From Podospora comata (Eukaryota > Ascomycota > Sordariomycetes > Sordariales > Podosporaceae), in the NCBI GenBank assembly GCA_017354895.1, contig CP071499.1, positions 2,418,001-2,482,000 on the forward strand: DNA of 64,000 nt, in the 5' to 3' direction. The first letter of the stretch is position 1. Each line of letters begins with the position of its first letter. A program made the position numbers and the translations under genes. Below the pieces are notes generated by a model. It was given only the letters and a program-made list of their open reading frames with translations, made no database searches and was not told the origin of the DNA. Below are positions 1 to 11,205 of the stretch, one piece after another.

Positions 1-2085
1 GATAGTACCTTAACCAGCTTGGCTCTCGGCAATATCGTCGTCACTCCGGAGAATTTATCTTGTCTACGACGGTATCGATATATGAAGGGGTTGTATCAGC
101 CATTGGTTCGGGTCGTTTGGGTCTGGCTCGCTTTTTGTTCAGGACCTGCCTGCCTACTTTGGTAGGTATGGGAGCAGTGAAATTGAGGTCCTTATTTCCC
201 TCGTCTTCCTTGGTTTTGTGAATGGCGGACTTTGGACGAGTGTATTCGTATGCCTCCTCCTGTCAGTGACAAGGCTTTAAGCACAAGTTCGAAGCCACAT
301 TCCTCCCCTACCTACTTTCAGAGCTTGTTCAGGCCGGGGTGGCTAGCGCAACCCACCCCGAAAACCTGCCGGGGAAGGGGATCGATTGGTGGATTGAAGT
401 GATGGAAGAGGTCTGGCTGGACCGGGTTTCTGTCCACCCCGCCCCCCGGAGGAGGGCATGTTCAAATTCACATTCCCATCATTCACGCCTCTTTCTCTCA
501 CTACGATGTCTGCCCCCTGCCCTGTTCCTTGCTAGCACGATCTCTCCTTCCTGTCAAGTGGCCACTAGCCTGTCAATGTCAATGTGTCAGAAGACGTGGA
601 CAGGTCGCTAGGGGTCCAGGGAAAGGCGTCCAAAGAGTGTGCTTCCAGGATCATCCTGCCTGCCTTAGTTGATGGGTAGTTGCTACCATGTTCCCTGTCG
701 TTTCCTGCGAGGAGAAGTGAAAGGGGAAGGAAGCAACGGTGGTGGTGATGGTGGTGGTGGCGAGCCGTGAGCAAGAAAGCTACGATGATCAAGCAAACAG
801 ATTGACCGAGTCATCTGGAAGGGATCGTGGTATGGGTTGGTTCTTTACTGTCACAACAATGAAATATGGGTATTGTACTGTGTTTGTTGTGTCTCGGCCG
901 GTTCGTCGGTATCGTCTCCTGTCTCGGTCTCTCGGGGTCCGGCTCGGGGTAGTAGTAGTGTTCACCTCACCTTTCATCCCACCGGTCGGTGCAAGGGCGG
1001 ACCTATATCGCGTGCACTTTCCTGTTTCTGTTTAGATTTTGCTTTTTTACCAAGATGCATTTTTCTTCTTCTTGATGGAATCTGGTTAGAACGATGGGGT
1101 TATGTATGTCTTGTATGTGTGTTGTGTGTGCCGAGGGCTCGTTGGTATTTTGTCGACATTGACATCAGCAAGACATCGCCGTCTTTCCTCTTTGTCGCCG
1201 AATAACAGCTGCAGTTCGGACTCGCATCTTGTCATGGTCCCGTCAGCATGCTTTCAAGCCGCAAATGCCAGCTCATGGCGTGTTGCTTTTTCTTCAGGAC
1301 CTTGCTTTGTACACTCTTATCATTCCTCGCACTGTCCGTGACGTTGTAGTCTCTTCGCGCATGCTTCACAATGAGCTGGCGACTGGAATCTACCACTGAG
1401 ATCATCGTTACGGCCTACGGTAAGTGGGCGACCACGGGCCGGACACATATTCGTCGTATAGTTGTACGCAAAAGCGTGGAATCAATAGTCCTTCGGGAGT
1501 GGCAGGATGAGGCTTGCAGGTTGCAGGTCTGATTGCTCTTCTGTGGCAAGCATTGTGCAGCAACGTTCGGCACGGTGCTTGCTATTGACTAGACCACGCA
1601 TACAGCCTACATATAACGTACCCTGGCTTTTTTGGGTTGGCTTTGACACATGCCAAGAAGTTGGGAAAAAAGGTCGTGGTTGGGATGTGAGATATCATGA
1701 AGGCGTTGGGCTTTGGGTTGGGTGTTTCTGCTGCATAGGATGAAGCATCCGTCAGGGAATTGACTTTTTGAGATTGAATTGCTCGTAAACAATTACATTG
1801 ATCAAGCAGCGGAAAGTAAAAAAGGGTTTGTCAAGTGGGCACAAAAAGGGGTTATTGTGACACAGGCGAAAGTAAACAAACACCATGCCACACATCACCA
1901 ACTCCCCAAACTAGCATCTGCACCTCCTGCTCAGCCAGATTAAAAGACAGAAATGTATTACCACAAAAATATACAGTCTCGCTATCTTATCTAACATGCC
2001 CTTCTCCCCCGCCCCCAACCTGTTTTCCCTTTCTCATGATTTTACTATCCCAACACAAGCAAATAACTCATGGCGCAAAATATGC
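1..2085. other. Intergenic, no gene recognised
   Basis: I see no conserved protein, tRNA or clear exon here. Short open frames on both strands are low in complexity and lack family motifs. The last 250 bases before the Ctr9 stop are pyrimidine-rich on the plus strand because the acidic/basic tail of that gene is read from the other strand. The left part may be promoter or leader of a gene beyond the window edge. Confidence 0.5.
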
Positions 2086-5000
2086 TCACTCCTCATCATC
2101 ATCACCGGCATCAGCCATGCTGACATCCGCCTTATCCTCACGCTGCTCCTCCTCCTTCTCACCCCCTCCCTCACCAGCACCGCCCTCATCCTCTTCCTCC
2201 TCATCACTATCCACCACCCGTCCAGCCCGCCTGCTCCTCTTCGCCTGCCGTCTCGTAACCGTCTCCTCCTCCTCATCATCATCCCTAATCTGGGGACTAC
2301 TCTCCCGATCAACTGCCATCCTATCTCCCTCATCCTCACTCCCCTCACTCCTCTGCCGCCTGGTATTCACCCCCCTCCTATAAGTATCCTCCTCATCCTC
2401 AGTACCCGAAGACCGGTCCTCAGACCTCGACGAGCGCTTCGAATTCCGCTCCATCTTCCTCTCCGTCCTCTCAAGCGGATCCTCCTCCCCGTTATAACCC
2501 CCCCCTCCCTCATCAGACGAGTCCACCACAATCTCCGCACTCTTATACTTCCCACCCTTCTCCGCCTCCTTCCTACTGGCCAGCCTGACCCTCTTCTTCG
2601 GTGGCGCCCTCCCCCCACCCTCACCAGCATCGCTCTCCTCATCCCCCGTCTCATCCCTCCTCCTCGACCCCTTTTTCTTCTTCTCCGCCCTCCCCTTCCT
2701 GGGCCTCTGCGTCGACGGCTCCCCAGACCTCTCCCTCCTCGCCCTCTCCCCGCCTCCACCGCCAGACCTCTTTTTCCTCTTGACTTTCTCTCCAGTCTCA
2801 CTATCAGTAGTCAACTCGGCCTCCATCCTGGCCTTCTCCTCCTCCGCCCTCTGCTCCGCCAAAATCCTATCCCTCGCCGCAATCTCCTCACGCTCCTTCC
2901 TGATCTTCTCCTGCCTAAGCCTCTCCGCTTCCTCGGCCTTCCTCCTCTCCTCCTCCTTGCGACGGAGCTCGGCCTGGCGCTGCTGGATGGCGGCGTCGCG
3001 CTTTTCCTTGTTCTTAGCTTCGTACTCCTTCTGCGCTTGGAGGGCACGGTTGAGCTGGTTGCGCACAGTGTTGCGCGCCATGTTGGCTCTCTGCTCAATA
3101 TCGTGCTTGGGATAGGGGGGGTTAGGTCCGGCAGCGATCTCATCGAGCGTCTTGATCGCTTGTTCCAGACCCTCAGCTGCTTGCTCGAGCTGAAAGGAGT
3201 TGCGGTCTTGGGAGGCGAATTGCCGGAGGGTGTCGGCGAGCATGATCTGAACATAAGCAACGTTGAACTTGAAGTGGGCTTGCTCAGGGGCGACCTTGAG
3301 GGCCTGGTTTTGCGGTCAGCATCCAGTCAACAGACAACAAAAAGGGTAAGCAAACATACCTTCTGAGCGTACTCCAACGCCATGTTGTAATGCTCAATAA
3401 ACTTCTTATCCGTCCTCGCCTTGTTCAACCAAGTCCTTCCCAAGCAGGACAAGATGCCCGCATCGTTCGCCTTGCCCTCCTTGCTAAGCGCAATCTCGTA
3501 GCTCTCAATCGCTTTGCTAAACTGCCCAAGTTCGGTGTAAATGTGCCCGAGATTGACGAAGACGTGGGCATCCTGAACTGTCTCTTTCACCTTGAGGAAC
3601 GCCTGCAATGCAGTCTTGGCATCCTTCTTGTCCTCAACCAACGCGATGGCAACACCCTGAGCTGCGTACGCATTCTTAGGCTCGAGCTGCAGGGCCTTGT
3701 CGAAGAATTCAACCGCGCGGCTGTACATGCTACTGCGCTTCTGCCTGTCCTGTTCGCTCTCACGGCGCATTTCTCTGGCGGATCCCAACAGCAAGTTGCC
3801 CATTCCAACAAGAGCATAGCGGTCGTGCTTGTCGTAGTTTTGTAGCGTGTGCTTGTAGTGGCGGTGCTCGGGGTCCTCGTTGATGTTGGCGGGTCTCTTT
3901 TTGGCACTGAGCTTGCCGAGGAACCAACCATAGAGGGCGCGGACTTCAAGATCCGACGGGTTGTCCTGGTAGAGCTTCGCAACGGCATCGGGACCCTCCT
4001 TGTTGGGGTTCTTGCGAAGCTTGATGTACGCAAGCCTGGCGCGGGCATCCGTGTAGTTGCTGTGCCTGCTCAGAAGGCGCTCGTAAGTTTCGATAGCCTT
4101 ATCGACATCCCCTTCATACTCGTAGCTCCTGCCAAGGTTGAAAGAGATGGTGGTAAGAAGAGCATCGGTGTCCACCTCAGTGTCGTTCAGGCTACTGATG
4201 CGGGCGCAGGAGTCGAGGGCCGCTTGGAAGTACTCGGTGGCGAGCTGGTGCTTGCCATCCTGAGAATAAAAGCAGCCAATGTTATTGAGCAGCTGAGGAG
4301 GAAGGTGCTTGCGGATTGCTGACCGGATCACGGCCTGGTCTTCTGCGTCGGCGGGATACTCGGACTTTGGCACCTGATCAATCTCCAACTGCTCAACCTG
4401 CTGGAGGCACTGGAGGGCACGATCTGGGAACTCAGTCTCGTACAACCTCGCCAAATTGAGCAACACAGCGGCATCCGGGAGCATGCCCTTCTTGGGGTCT
4501 TTCCATGCGGTCCGGACCGCCTCGAGGTAGGTGAGCGCCTTCTTGGTCTCGGCAGTCTTGTCTTCCTTGATGGCCGCTGTTTGGTTAGCAAATACCTCCT
4601 CGGCATACAGAGTGCCGAGAAGAATCATAGCCTCCAGGTTCTTGGACTGTTGAATCATCTTTTCCAGACGCAACTTCGCCTCTCCGAGATCATTTCTGAG
4701 CACGGAAAGCTGGGCGAGGCCAAACTTGGCTGGTAGGTAGCCGCGCTCGACACCACCTCTGGCATCATCAGCACGTCTGTAATAGTCGCTCGCCTTATCC
4801 AGATTCCCCTCATAATGCTCCTTTCGAGCAAGAAGGTACCAACCGTCGCTAGCAATAGCGTTGACATCGGTGTACTGAATAGCCTTGTGAGCAAGGGAGT
4901 CAACATTGGGGAACTGCTTCCGGGCGAGGAAGTAACCGGCGAAAGTGGCGCACGTCAAGGGGAGGTTCTTGTCGCGCTTGAATGAGTCTTGGGTGTACTC

Positions 5001-5969
5001 GGTCATGGCTTTCTTGTAATTTCGGAGGAACTCCGGGCTGTTGGTTGGTACTTGGCTACTCGCATCGAGGTAGTAGAGGCCAAGCAAGATCTTGGCAATC
5101 TTGGAATCTGGGCTGATCTCCAGTGATCTCTCCCAAGCTCCCTTCGCATCATCCTTGTAGCCTAGCTGCCAAAGACAGCACCCAACACCAATGCGCGGGT
5201 CTGGGTCAACGAGGTCTGGCATCTTGGCCAAGACATCTTGGTAGGCGGCCAGTGATTCCTGATACTTGGCCAGCGAGAAAAGCGCCCGCGCCTTGCCCAT
5301 CGAGGCCAGCATGTTCTTCCCGTGCGACACCCTGATGGCCTCCTCGAATGACTTGAGCGCATTGCGCACATGTTCGTTCTTCTGGACGTCGACACCGTTG
5401 GGGTCCTGACTGGGACTTTGAAGGGAGGCCTTGAGCAGAAGAAGAACACCGCGGGCCAAGAACAGCGGTGGGAAAGCGGGGTTGAGCCTCGAGGCGTCGT
5501 TCAAGCTCTGTGTGGCCTGCTGCAAGTAGTACTCCTTCGTCCTCGCGCCGGTGCCCTCAGGGGCGACTCTTGGAGCCTCTCTGCTCTTCCACAGGTACAT
5601 CCAACACAGACAGGTGATAACTGTCAGTTTTTCGCGCTGATTGCTCTGCATGGCAACTACACCGCGGCTGAGTATCTCAATGGCAAAGTCGACCTTTTTC
5701 TGCTTGGCATAGGCAAGAGCCACCGTCATCCAGTAGGTGCGGGCAGCATGCTCCATCTCGAGAAGGGTGCACAGTTCGGTCGGGTCATCGGCGAGCTCTT
5801 CGAGGTTTACTTCGACAGCCTGGGGGTCCTCATCTTGGTCTTGGGCCGAGTCTTGTACGGGAATATCGATCGTTTGAGGGATGTCGGCAAAGCGCCTGCT
5901 TGTAGGGGCATGGGTAGCCAGTCTGTTGGCGGCCCCATTGAGGGAGCCATTGGCGTAGGTTGAAGCCAT
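2086..5969 (-). CDS. ctr9: RNA polymerase II-associated Paf1 complex subunit Ctr9 (TPR protein)
   Basis: Two exons, 5969-3360 and 3303-2086, give about 1275 residues, close to the usual size of fungal Ctr9. The 56-nt intron runs 3359-3304 with donor GTATGT and acceptor CAG, and the protein continues as MALEYAQK then ALKVAPEQAHF. The first ~870 residues are a long tetratricopeptide array. After it come a charged coiled coil (about residues 930-1010, many RRKEEER-type heptads) and a tail of alternating acidic and Lys/Arg blocks with many serines. Ctr9 scaffolds Paf1C in the nucleus, supporting elongation and H2B ubiquitination/H3K4 and K36 methylation in known fungi. The start ATG precedes an acidic N-terminus and is followed by the conserved block starting VEVNLEELADDPTEL. 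I am confident of the family from sequence; nuclear role is established knowledge. Confidence 0.93.
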
Positions 5970-7524
5970 TCTGGCTGTCGTGATGGCGCCGCAGAACTCG
6001 AGTGTTCACTGGTGGACTTCGAATGACAGAAGCCGAGGTGCTGCGGGTCGATTGTTGATGGCCTCGAATCGGCGGCGCGTTTGGTTGATAAAATCGACGG
6101 GCTAGTTGGGTGTTGGGTTTTGCATCGATTGGTTGTAGAAAATATCGTCAACTGGCTTACGATGGGTCGAATTAAAGTTGGAATATGAAAAATCTCATGG
6201 TGGAAAGATCCAAGCGGCGCAGGGTCGGTTGCGACAAGGTTTGGTTGAAGGTGGGTGATGGTGGAATTGGAAGCTCACGGTGGCAGCGCCGATTGTCGCG
6301 TCACGACGAGACGAGCAGCAGTTGATGAGGCTGAAAGGCTTGGGGCGGCTGACCCATGCAAAGATTTTGAGATGCTGCAGATCCCGGCATTCTCGAGGCA
6401 TTTCTATTGGCTGCTATCTGTGGGTCTTTTGGAGAAAACCACCCCTGAACAACAAGGCTGCCACCAAAAGTACCATCGTCGACCCCCTCACCTGTTCCAA
6501 GTCGAGGACAAGAAAAAGGTCTAAATTTGTGTTTTTTTTATTTCTTTTTTCGACTTCTATACTCATTCACTATCTTTGACATCTCTGCGGCGCTGTGTCT
6601 GATGAAGAAGTCTTTGTTTTGCACCCACACGTGCTAGCTTTGTTGACCTCGTTCTAACTCTCATCAGATATTGACCGCACTTTTTCCTACCATCCGTACC
6701 ATAGATGAATTTAATCTTACTCTTATCAAGTCTATCTAACTTCTGGCTGCCTCGCTTACTCTGGTGAAATATCTTCAGCCTTCAATCTGCAGCAGCACTG
6801 CCTTGCTCCTCAATCCTGCCAATGAGCGCTCTCAAAATTGTTTTGAAGTGAGGAATCGATGGAACCCCTCCGTCCAATATGTACCGCTGCTATCTCCCGG
6901 GCCAAAGAGAGACAGAGCAAGTCAAAGATTTCCTTCGGCCGATAAAATGCCAGACATGTTCTCACTCCCCTCCCTCTCCACCGAGTCCCCGACCCACGTG
7001 GAGGGCAGGTCACCAGTGAATGGCAGCTCTGCCAGGTGCAGAAAGAAAGAGTGAATCGACAGTACAAGGCTGCCTCTTTTCCCTGCTTTTGCCGACCTAT
7101 TTCAGTCTCCATCCCTCTTCTCACCGTGCAGCCTCTGACTCTCCATCCTGTACACAAAGCCGGAAACACAACTCTGACAAAAGCGACATCACGATGGACC
7201 TCTCCTGTTAATCAGCGCCAGCAGCCCGCTGCACCCCAATTTACGTTGATCGGAACCCCCGTTCATTTTCTTGTTCCCTCAGTCGTTCACAATCAATCAC
7301 CTGTCAAGGACTCGACCACTCGCCAAGACAGGGCAAACGACAACAACCAGCTCATTCACTCATTACTTTGTTCTAAGCGACCTTGGTCTGTCTGGTGTGT
7401 ACTAAAGCCTTTGAAACTTCCCCCACCGAGCTGCTACTTATCTATCTTATCAGCAGTTTTTCTCCTTAATCACCATTTTCTGGAGTATCCCCAGCATCAA
7501 CAATCAAGGAAATCAGTCAACAAG
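5970..7524. other. Divergent promoter region between ctr9 and the membrane-protein gene
   Basis: About 1.55 kb separates two divergently transcribed genes. No conserved protein is visible. The segment 6500-7500 is pyrimidine-rich on the plus strand, as expected of a fungal promoter and leader, and an open frame that extends upstream of 7525 has no family similarity, so I treat it as leader. Confidence 0.45.
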
Positions 7525-9396
7525 ATGGCTCCTATAATATACCTGACCAGCCAGGTCCCCAGGTACTCAACCACTCGCCGAGATGTCGACCCCCACTGCT
7601 ATGGGTGGGATTGCCTCAGTGAAGGTGGCCAGGTTGGGGTAGTTCTGGTGATCATATTCTCTTTTGGTCTGGGGTGGTATATGTGGCGCAAACTTGGCCA
7701 GCCTGAGACTGCCTCCTCACGGCGATGGAGTATGACCACCGGCCTAGCGTCTTTGCCTCGCCTCTCCCGCCCTAGCACCCCATCTGGACGTCCTGAAAGT
7801 CGCAGAATGTCTGGGTCTATTTATCGCCAAAACCACAGATTCTCGGATTCTATTCACCGTCGGTCGCAGTCTCGCCCAATTTCTCTGGAAAGCATCAGGG
7901 AGGAGAGGGATCGCCAGCCTGGGGAGTCAGAAAGCAGTGCCAGTCCCCATTGCCCATCGTCAGTGCATATTGAGATGGTGAAGACTGTAGGCGGGAACCA
8001 CCAGCCTCCGGTCATACCACCTCCTCCAGGCCCTGCGCCTATGCTATGGACCGCCGGTCCAACGCCAGTATTTATTCACCCTCCTGCTTACCCGCTCAGC
8101 TTTTCGAACAGTGGTCGTGCGAACGAGATTCGATTCTCGTCTGCTGTAGGCCAGCCAGTTCCCTTCCAACCCTACCCCTTTCCATATCAATACGGTCCAG
8201 GCCCATTACCCCCGTTCCCCAAAGGCATGGGCATACCTCCGAACGGGCCTGTTCCACCACCAAATCAGGGAAATGGACCTCAGGCCACCGATAACAACCC
8301 AACCGGCCCATCACAACCAAGTGCACCCAGCCGACCAGCTGAGAACCGCCGCAGATCTTGGTTCCCCTTCTTCCACCACAAACGCCCCACCCCCGGTCAC
8401 GCAAGATCAATCTCGGAGTCAGCCATTTCCACTCTCCAACCTGAGCTCTCCTCCTTGCGCCTCCCACCAATGGAAGAACCTGATATCAACCGTCTTCGAC
8501 ACCAGCCGTCAATCCGACTAATCGATCGCTCCCCCTCTCCACAACAGCACTCCCCCCGTCCGTATCCCCGGTTTGGATACCGCAACCAATCACCAAGTCA
8601 CAATCTCGACTCTGACAGCGAGGGGATCCACCCCTCTGAGCTTAGTCTAACCTCTGTCGGAACTAGCATGAGGGTCCACGATGGGATACCGCCCTCTGAG
8701 GTGTCTGATTTTGGCAGGGATCCTCACTTGGAGGAGTATAGTCCTGAGAGGAGGAGACAGAGAAGCTTGAAGAGATCTGGGGACCCGAAGAGGGGGGATG
8801 AGAGCGATGCTGATGATGAGGAGGATGGGGGTAGGTTTCAGGGGAGGAGGGAGAGAAGGAGGGGGAGGAGGAGGAGGGGCCCGCCAAGTGAGGATATTCA
8901 GTTTCCTAGTCCGGAAGTGCAGAGAGTAACGTTTGCTGAGCCAAGGAGGGAGAGCGGTGGTGGGAGGGAGAGGGGGAGAAGAAGACGGGAGATGACACCT
9001 GCGCCGAAGGGGAACAGAGAAAGATCTGGGGAGCGGTCTCCTGAACGTCGGTATAGAGATCGCTCTTGTGAACGGACTCGTGAGGGATCTTTGGAGCGGG
9101 CTCGGAGGCGTAGGGAGAGTTCACCTACTCGTCGGCGCAGGGAGCAGTCTCGCGAAGGCGGCGCATCTTTGCATCGATACAGAGGCCGATCTCGTGAACA
9201 TTCCCCTAGGACTCGCCACAGAAACATATCTCCTGACTCGTCTGACGAGAGGACACGCACACCTCCTCCCCGCCGCAGAACCCAGCCCCGCGATAGAGAC
9301 GGTGTCCACCATTCGAGGGAGAATCACAGGAGCAAGAACAATCTTTTGGGAAGGTTACGGGCTTTTCGGATGGAGATGAGGGGGGAGCGGTATTAG
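7525..9396 (+). CDS. Single-pass membrane protein with proline-rich and Arg/Ser-rich cytoplasmic region
   Basis: One exon from the ATG at 7525 (context AACAAGATGGCT) gives 623 residues. The frame stays open upstream to 7036, but that part has leader-like composition, so I chose the later ATG. A short N-terminal segment with two cysteines precedes one membrane helix (GVVLVIIFSFGLGWYMW, about residues 36-53), followed at once by basic residues, which suggests the long C-terminal part is cytosolic. Residues ~150-260 are rich in Pro, Gly and Pro-Pro runs. The last ~230 residues alternate Arg with Ser/Glu/Asp in RS- and RE-type repeats like those of SR proteins. I do not recognise a catalytic domain or a named family. 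Function unknown. Confidence 0.7.
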   Translation: MAPIIYLTSQVPRYSTTRRDVDPHCYGWDCLSEGGQVGVVLVIIFSFGLGWYMWRKLGQPETASSRRWSMTTGLASLPRLSRPSTPSGRPESRRMSGSIYRQNHRFSDSIHRRSQSRPISLESIREERDRQPGESESSASPHCPSSVHIEMVKTVGGNHQPPVIPPPPGPAPMLWTAGPTPVFIHPPAYPLSFSNSGRANEIRFSSAVGQPVPFQPYPFPYQYGPGPLPPFPKGMGIPPNGPVPPPNQGNGPQATDNNPTGPSQPSAPSRPAENRRRSWFPFFHHKRPTPGHARSISESAISTLQPELSSLRLPPMEEPDINRLRHQPSIRLIDRSPSPQQHSPRPYPRFGYRNQSPSHNLDSDSEGIHPSELSLTSVGTSMRVHDGIPPSEVSDFGRDPHLEEYSPERRRQRSLKRSGDPKRGDESDADDEEDGGRFQGRRERRRGRRRRGPPSEDIQFPSPEVQRVTFAEPRRESGGGRERGRRRREMTPAPKGNRERSGERSPERRYRDRSCERTREGSLERARRRRESSPTRRRREQSREGGASLHRYRGRSREHSPRTRHRNISPDSSDERTRTPPPRRRTQPRDRDGVHHSRENHRSKNNLLGRLRAFRMEMRGERY

Positions 9397-10226
9397 TCTC
9401 CGTCTCTTCCACCGCCGACACGCATTCTTCTTTCTCGATGATACCCATTCTTTTTTTTTTCATGCCTAGGGAGGCTCCTCTTACAATTTCAGGAGCTATT
9501 TATTTTATCAGGGGTTTCAAATTTGCGGTATAGGTATATATACCTAGCGTTCTGTACAATAAAAGCACACCACACAAACCACCAACAATCTATCAAGGAT
9601 GCACAGCGAGGAACAGAAATAAATTTTCAGTGAAGGCATGAGGGGTGATGGCCTCTTTTCTCAGATCTTTAACCTCGTTTTATGGACATCTCTGAAAGGT
9701 AGACTTGGGTGGAGGACGACAAAATGGCGTTTTTGCGGGCATTGGGCATTAGGCATTGGAGATGGTGATTTGGATGATATCATGGGGGCTGGTTGGTCGT
9801 TTTTGGGCGTTGATGGTTGGGGCAATTCATGGCCAGCAATACAGAAGGCCAAAGGGACAAGGGGGTGTTTCATGTGAGGATTGCTTTCTTGTTGTTATTA
9901 CTACAACAGGTTAACAGTGGTTCTTTGTTTTTTGGGGGTGCGACAAAGTCCTGGGGTCATTGGGGACTGGATGGTGAGAGTGTTCTCAGGGCAGGTAATT
10001 TTTCAACTTACCAGTACACTATGATTTCTAGGCACTAAAGCCTGAGAGCTGGGTGGAAGGAGAGACACTCCAATACTCCAGAACCAACATTCCTCTAGGT
10101 TTAATAGGCCCCTATAAAGGAATCACATCATGGAAATCACATCAGTGTTCGATGCTTGTGATTTCGTCTCTTTCTAACAATACAGCAAAGAGGTCTGATA
10201 ACCTTTTGTTCTGTCTCTTCATACTC
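9397..10226. other. Intergenic with AATAAA signal
   Basis: Convergent gene ends. A canonical AATAAA lies at 9558-9563, about 160 bases past the stop of the upstream plus-strand gene, next to an AT-rich palindrome (GGTATATATACC type) at about 9530. Nothing else is recognised. Confidence 0.5.
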
Positions 10227-11205
10227 TCACTTACACCCTCCCGGAGCAGCATTACTACACTTCGCCTTCCTCATCTCGGCCCTCAACCCAAAGATAATCT
10301 CTGGTGCCTGCGGGTTGATACACTTATCCCTCATCTCCTTGACACACTTCCCACCTGTGCAACAGCTTCCAATCACACACTTGTGCCCAGAGTCGCACTC
10401 ACTGTTTTTAGTGCAGTCCTTTTCTGCGCTGCAGTAATCATTCAGGAAACAAAACGACTTTCCATTGGAGTCGATTCCGCAAAGACAGGAGCCTAGGGGA
10501 CTTCCGCCACAGGGGAACGGAGTGTAGGCGCCACATATTTGGCCGGAGCAAGGGGTGGTGGAGTTATCGAAGGGGATTGTGCTGGTAATAGTGAATGTGG
10601 ATGTAGAGGTGGTGGTTACGGGAGGGGCAGTGACGATGATCGTTGTCACGGGACAGGTTTTGGAGGTTGATGGAAGGGTGGTTAGCGTTCGGGAGATGGA
10701 GGAGAGGGTCGATAAGGTACTGGTTGTGGTGATGGATGAGGGTGCGCTGGCGGTCTTAGACGACGGTGGATTGGTTGTGGCAGAAGTGGTACTGGAGAGT
10801 ATGGTAGCGGACTTTGTAGATGCGATCGACGTGGTGATGGAGGCGGAGGAGTTGATTAGGGCTCGAGGGAGAAGTGGGTGGTATGGTTGGAACGGGTAGC
10901 GGGCTCGGGGTTCAGGAGGCGATGGCTTCTTGGGCGTTGGGATCGAACTGATAATTGTCGCGGTGGCAGTCACCGTGAAAATCTCACTATGGGCTTGTTA
11001 GCTATTGAAGATATGAACCAGGTATTTGGGGAGGTGCTTACGTCTCTGCGGGTGTGACAGTCCTGCTCAAAGTATATAGGCATGCTGCTGTCGATGTATT
11101 GGTAGCAATAACAGCACGGGGTTCAAGACGAGGTTGATTTTCACTTTCAAGGGCAGCTGTATGGCCAAAGGCAGCGAAGACAAAAATTAATGGGAGAATT
11201 TCCAT
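10227..11205 (-). CDS. Secreted cysteine-rich protein with Ser/Thr-rich stalk
   Basis: Two exons, 11205-11042 and 10986-10227, encode 307 residues. The 55-nt intron has donor GTAAGC and acceptor CATAG, and the split codon joins AC to T so that the frame reads AETEIFTVTATAT. The N-terminus MEILPLIFVFAAFGHTAA is a typical signal peptide. A Thr/Ser/Pro-rich stretch (about residues 85-195) resembles an O-glycosylated stalk. The C-terminal ~110 residues carry about 16 cysteines, including CSGQICG, SCLCG and GSCC, suggesting several disulphides. No GPI site is evident, since the protein ends GGCK. The family is not known to me; extracellular location is inferred from the signal peptide and cysteine content. 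Confidence 0.72.

Noticed and set aside
1996-3366. A 456-codon plus-strand frame opposite the Ctr9 tail
   Set aside because: Antisense shadow of low-complexity acidic/basic codons; Leu/Pro-rich without motifs.
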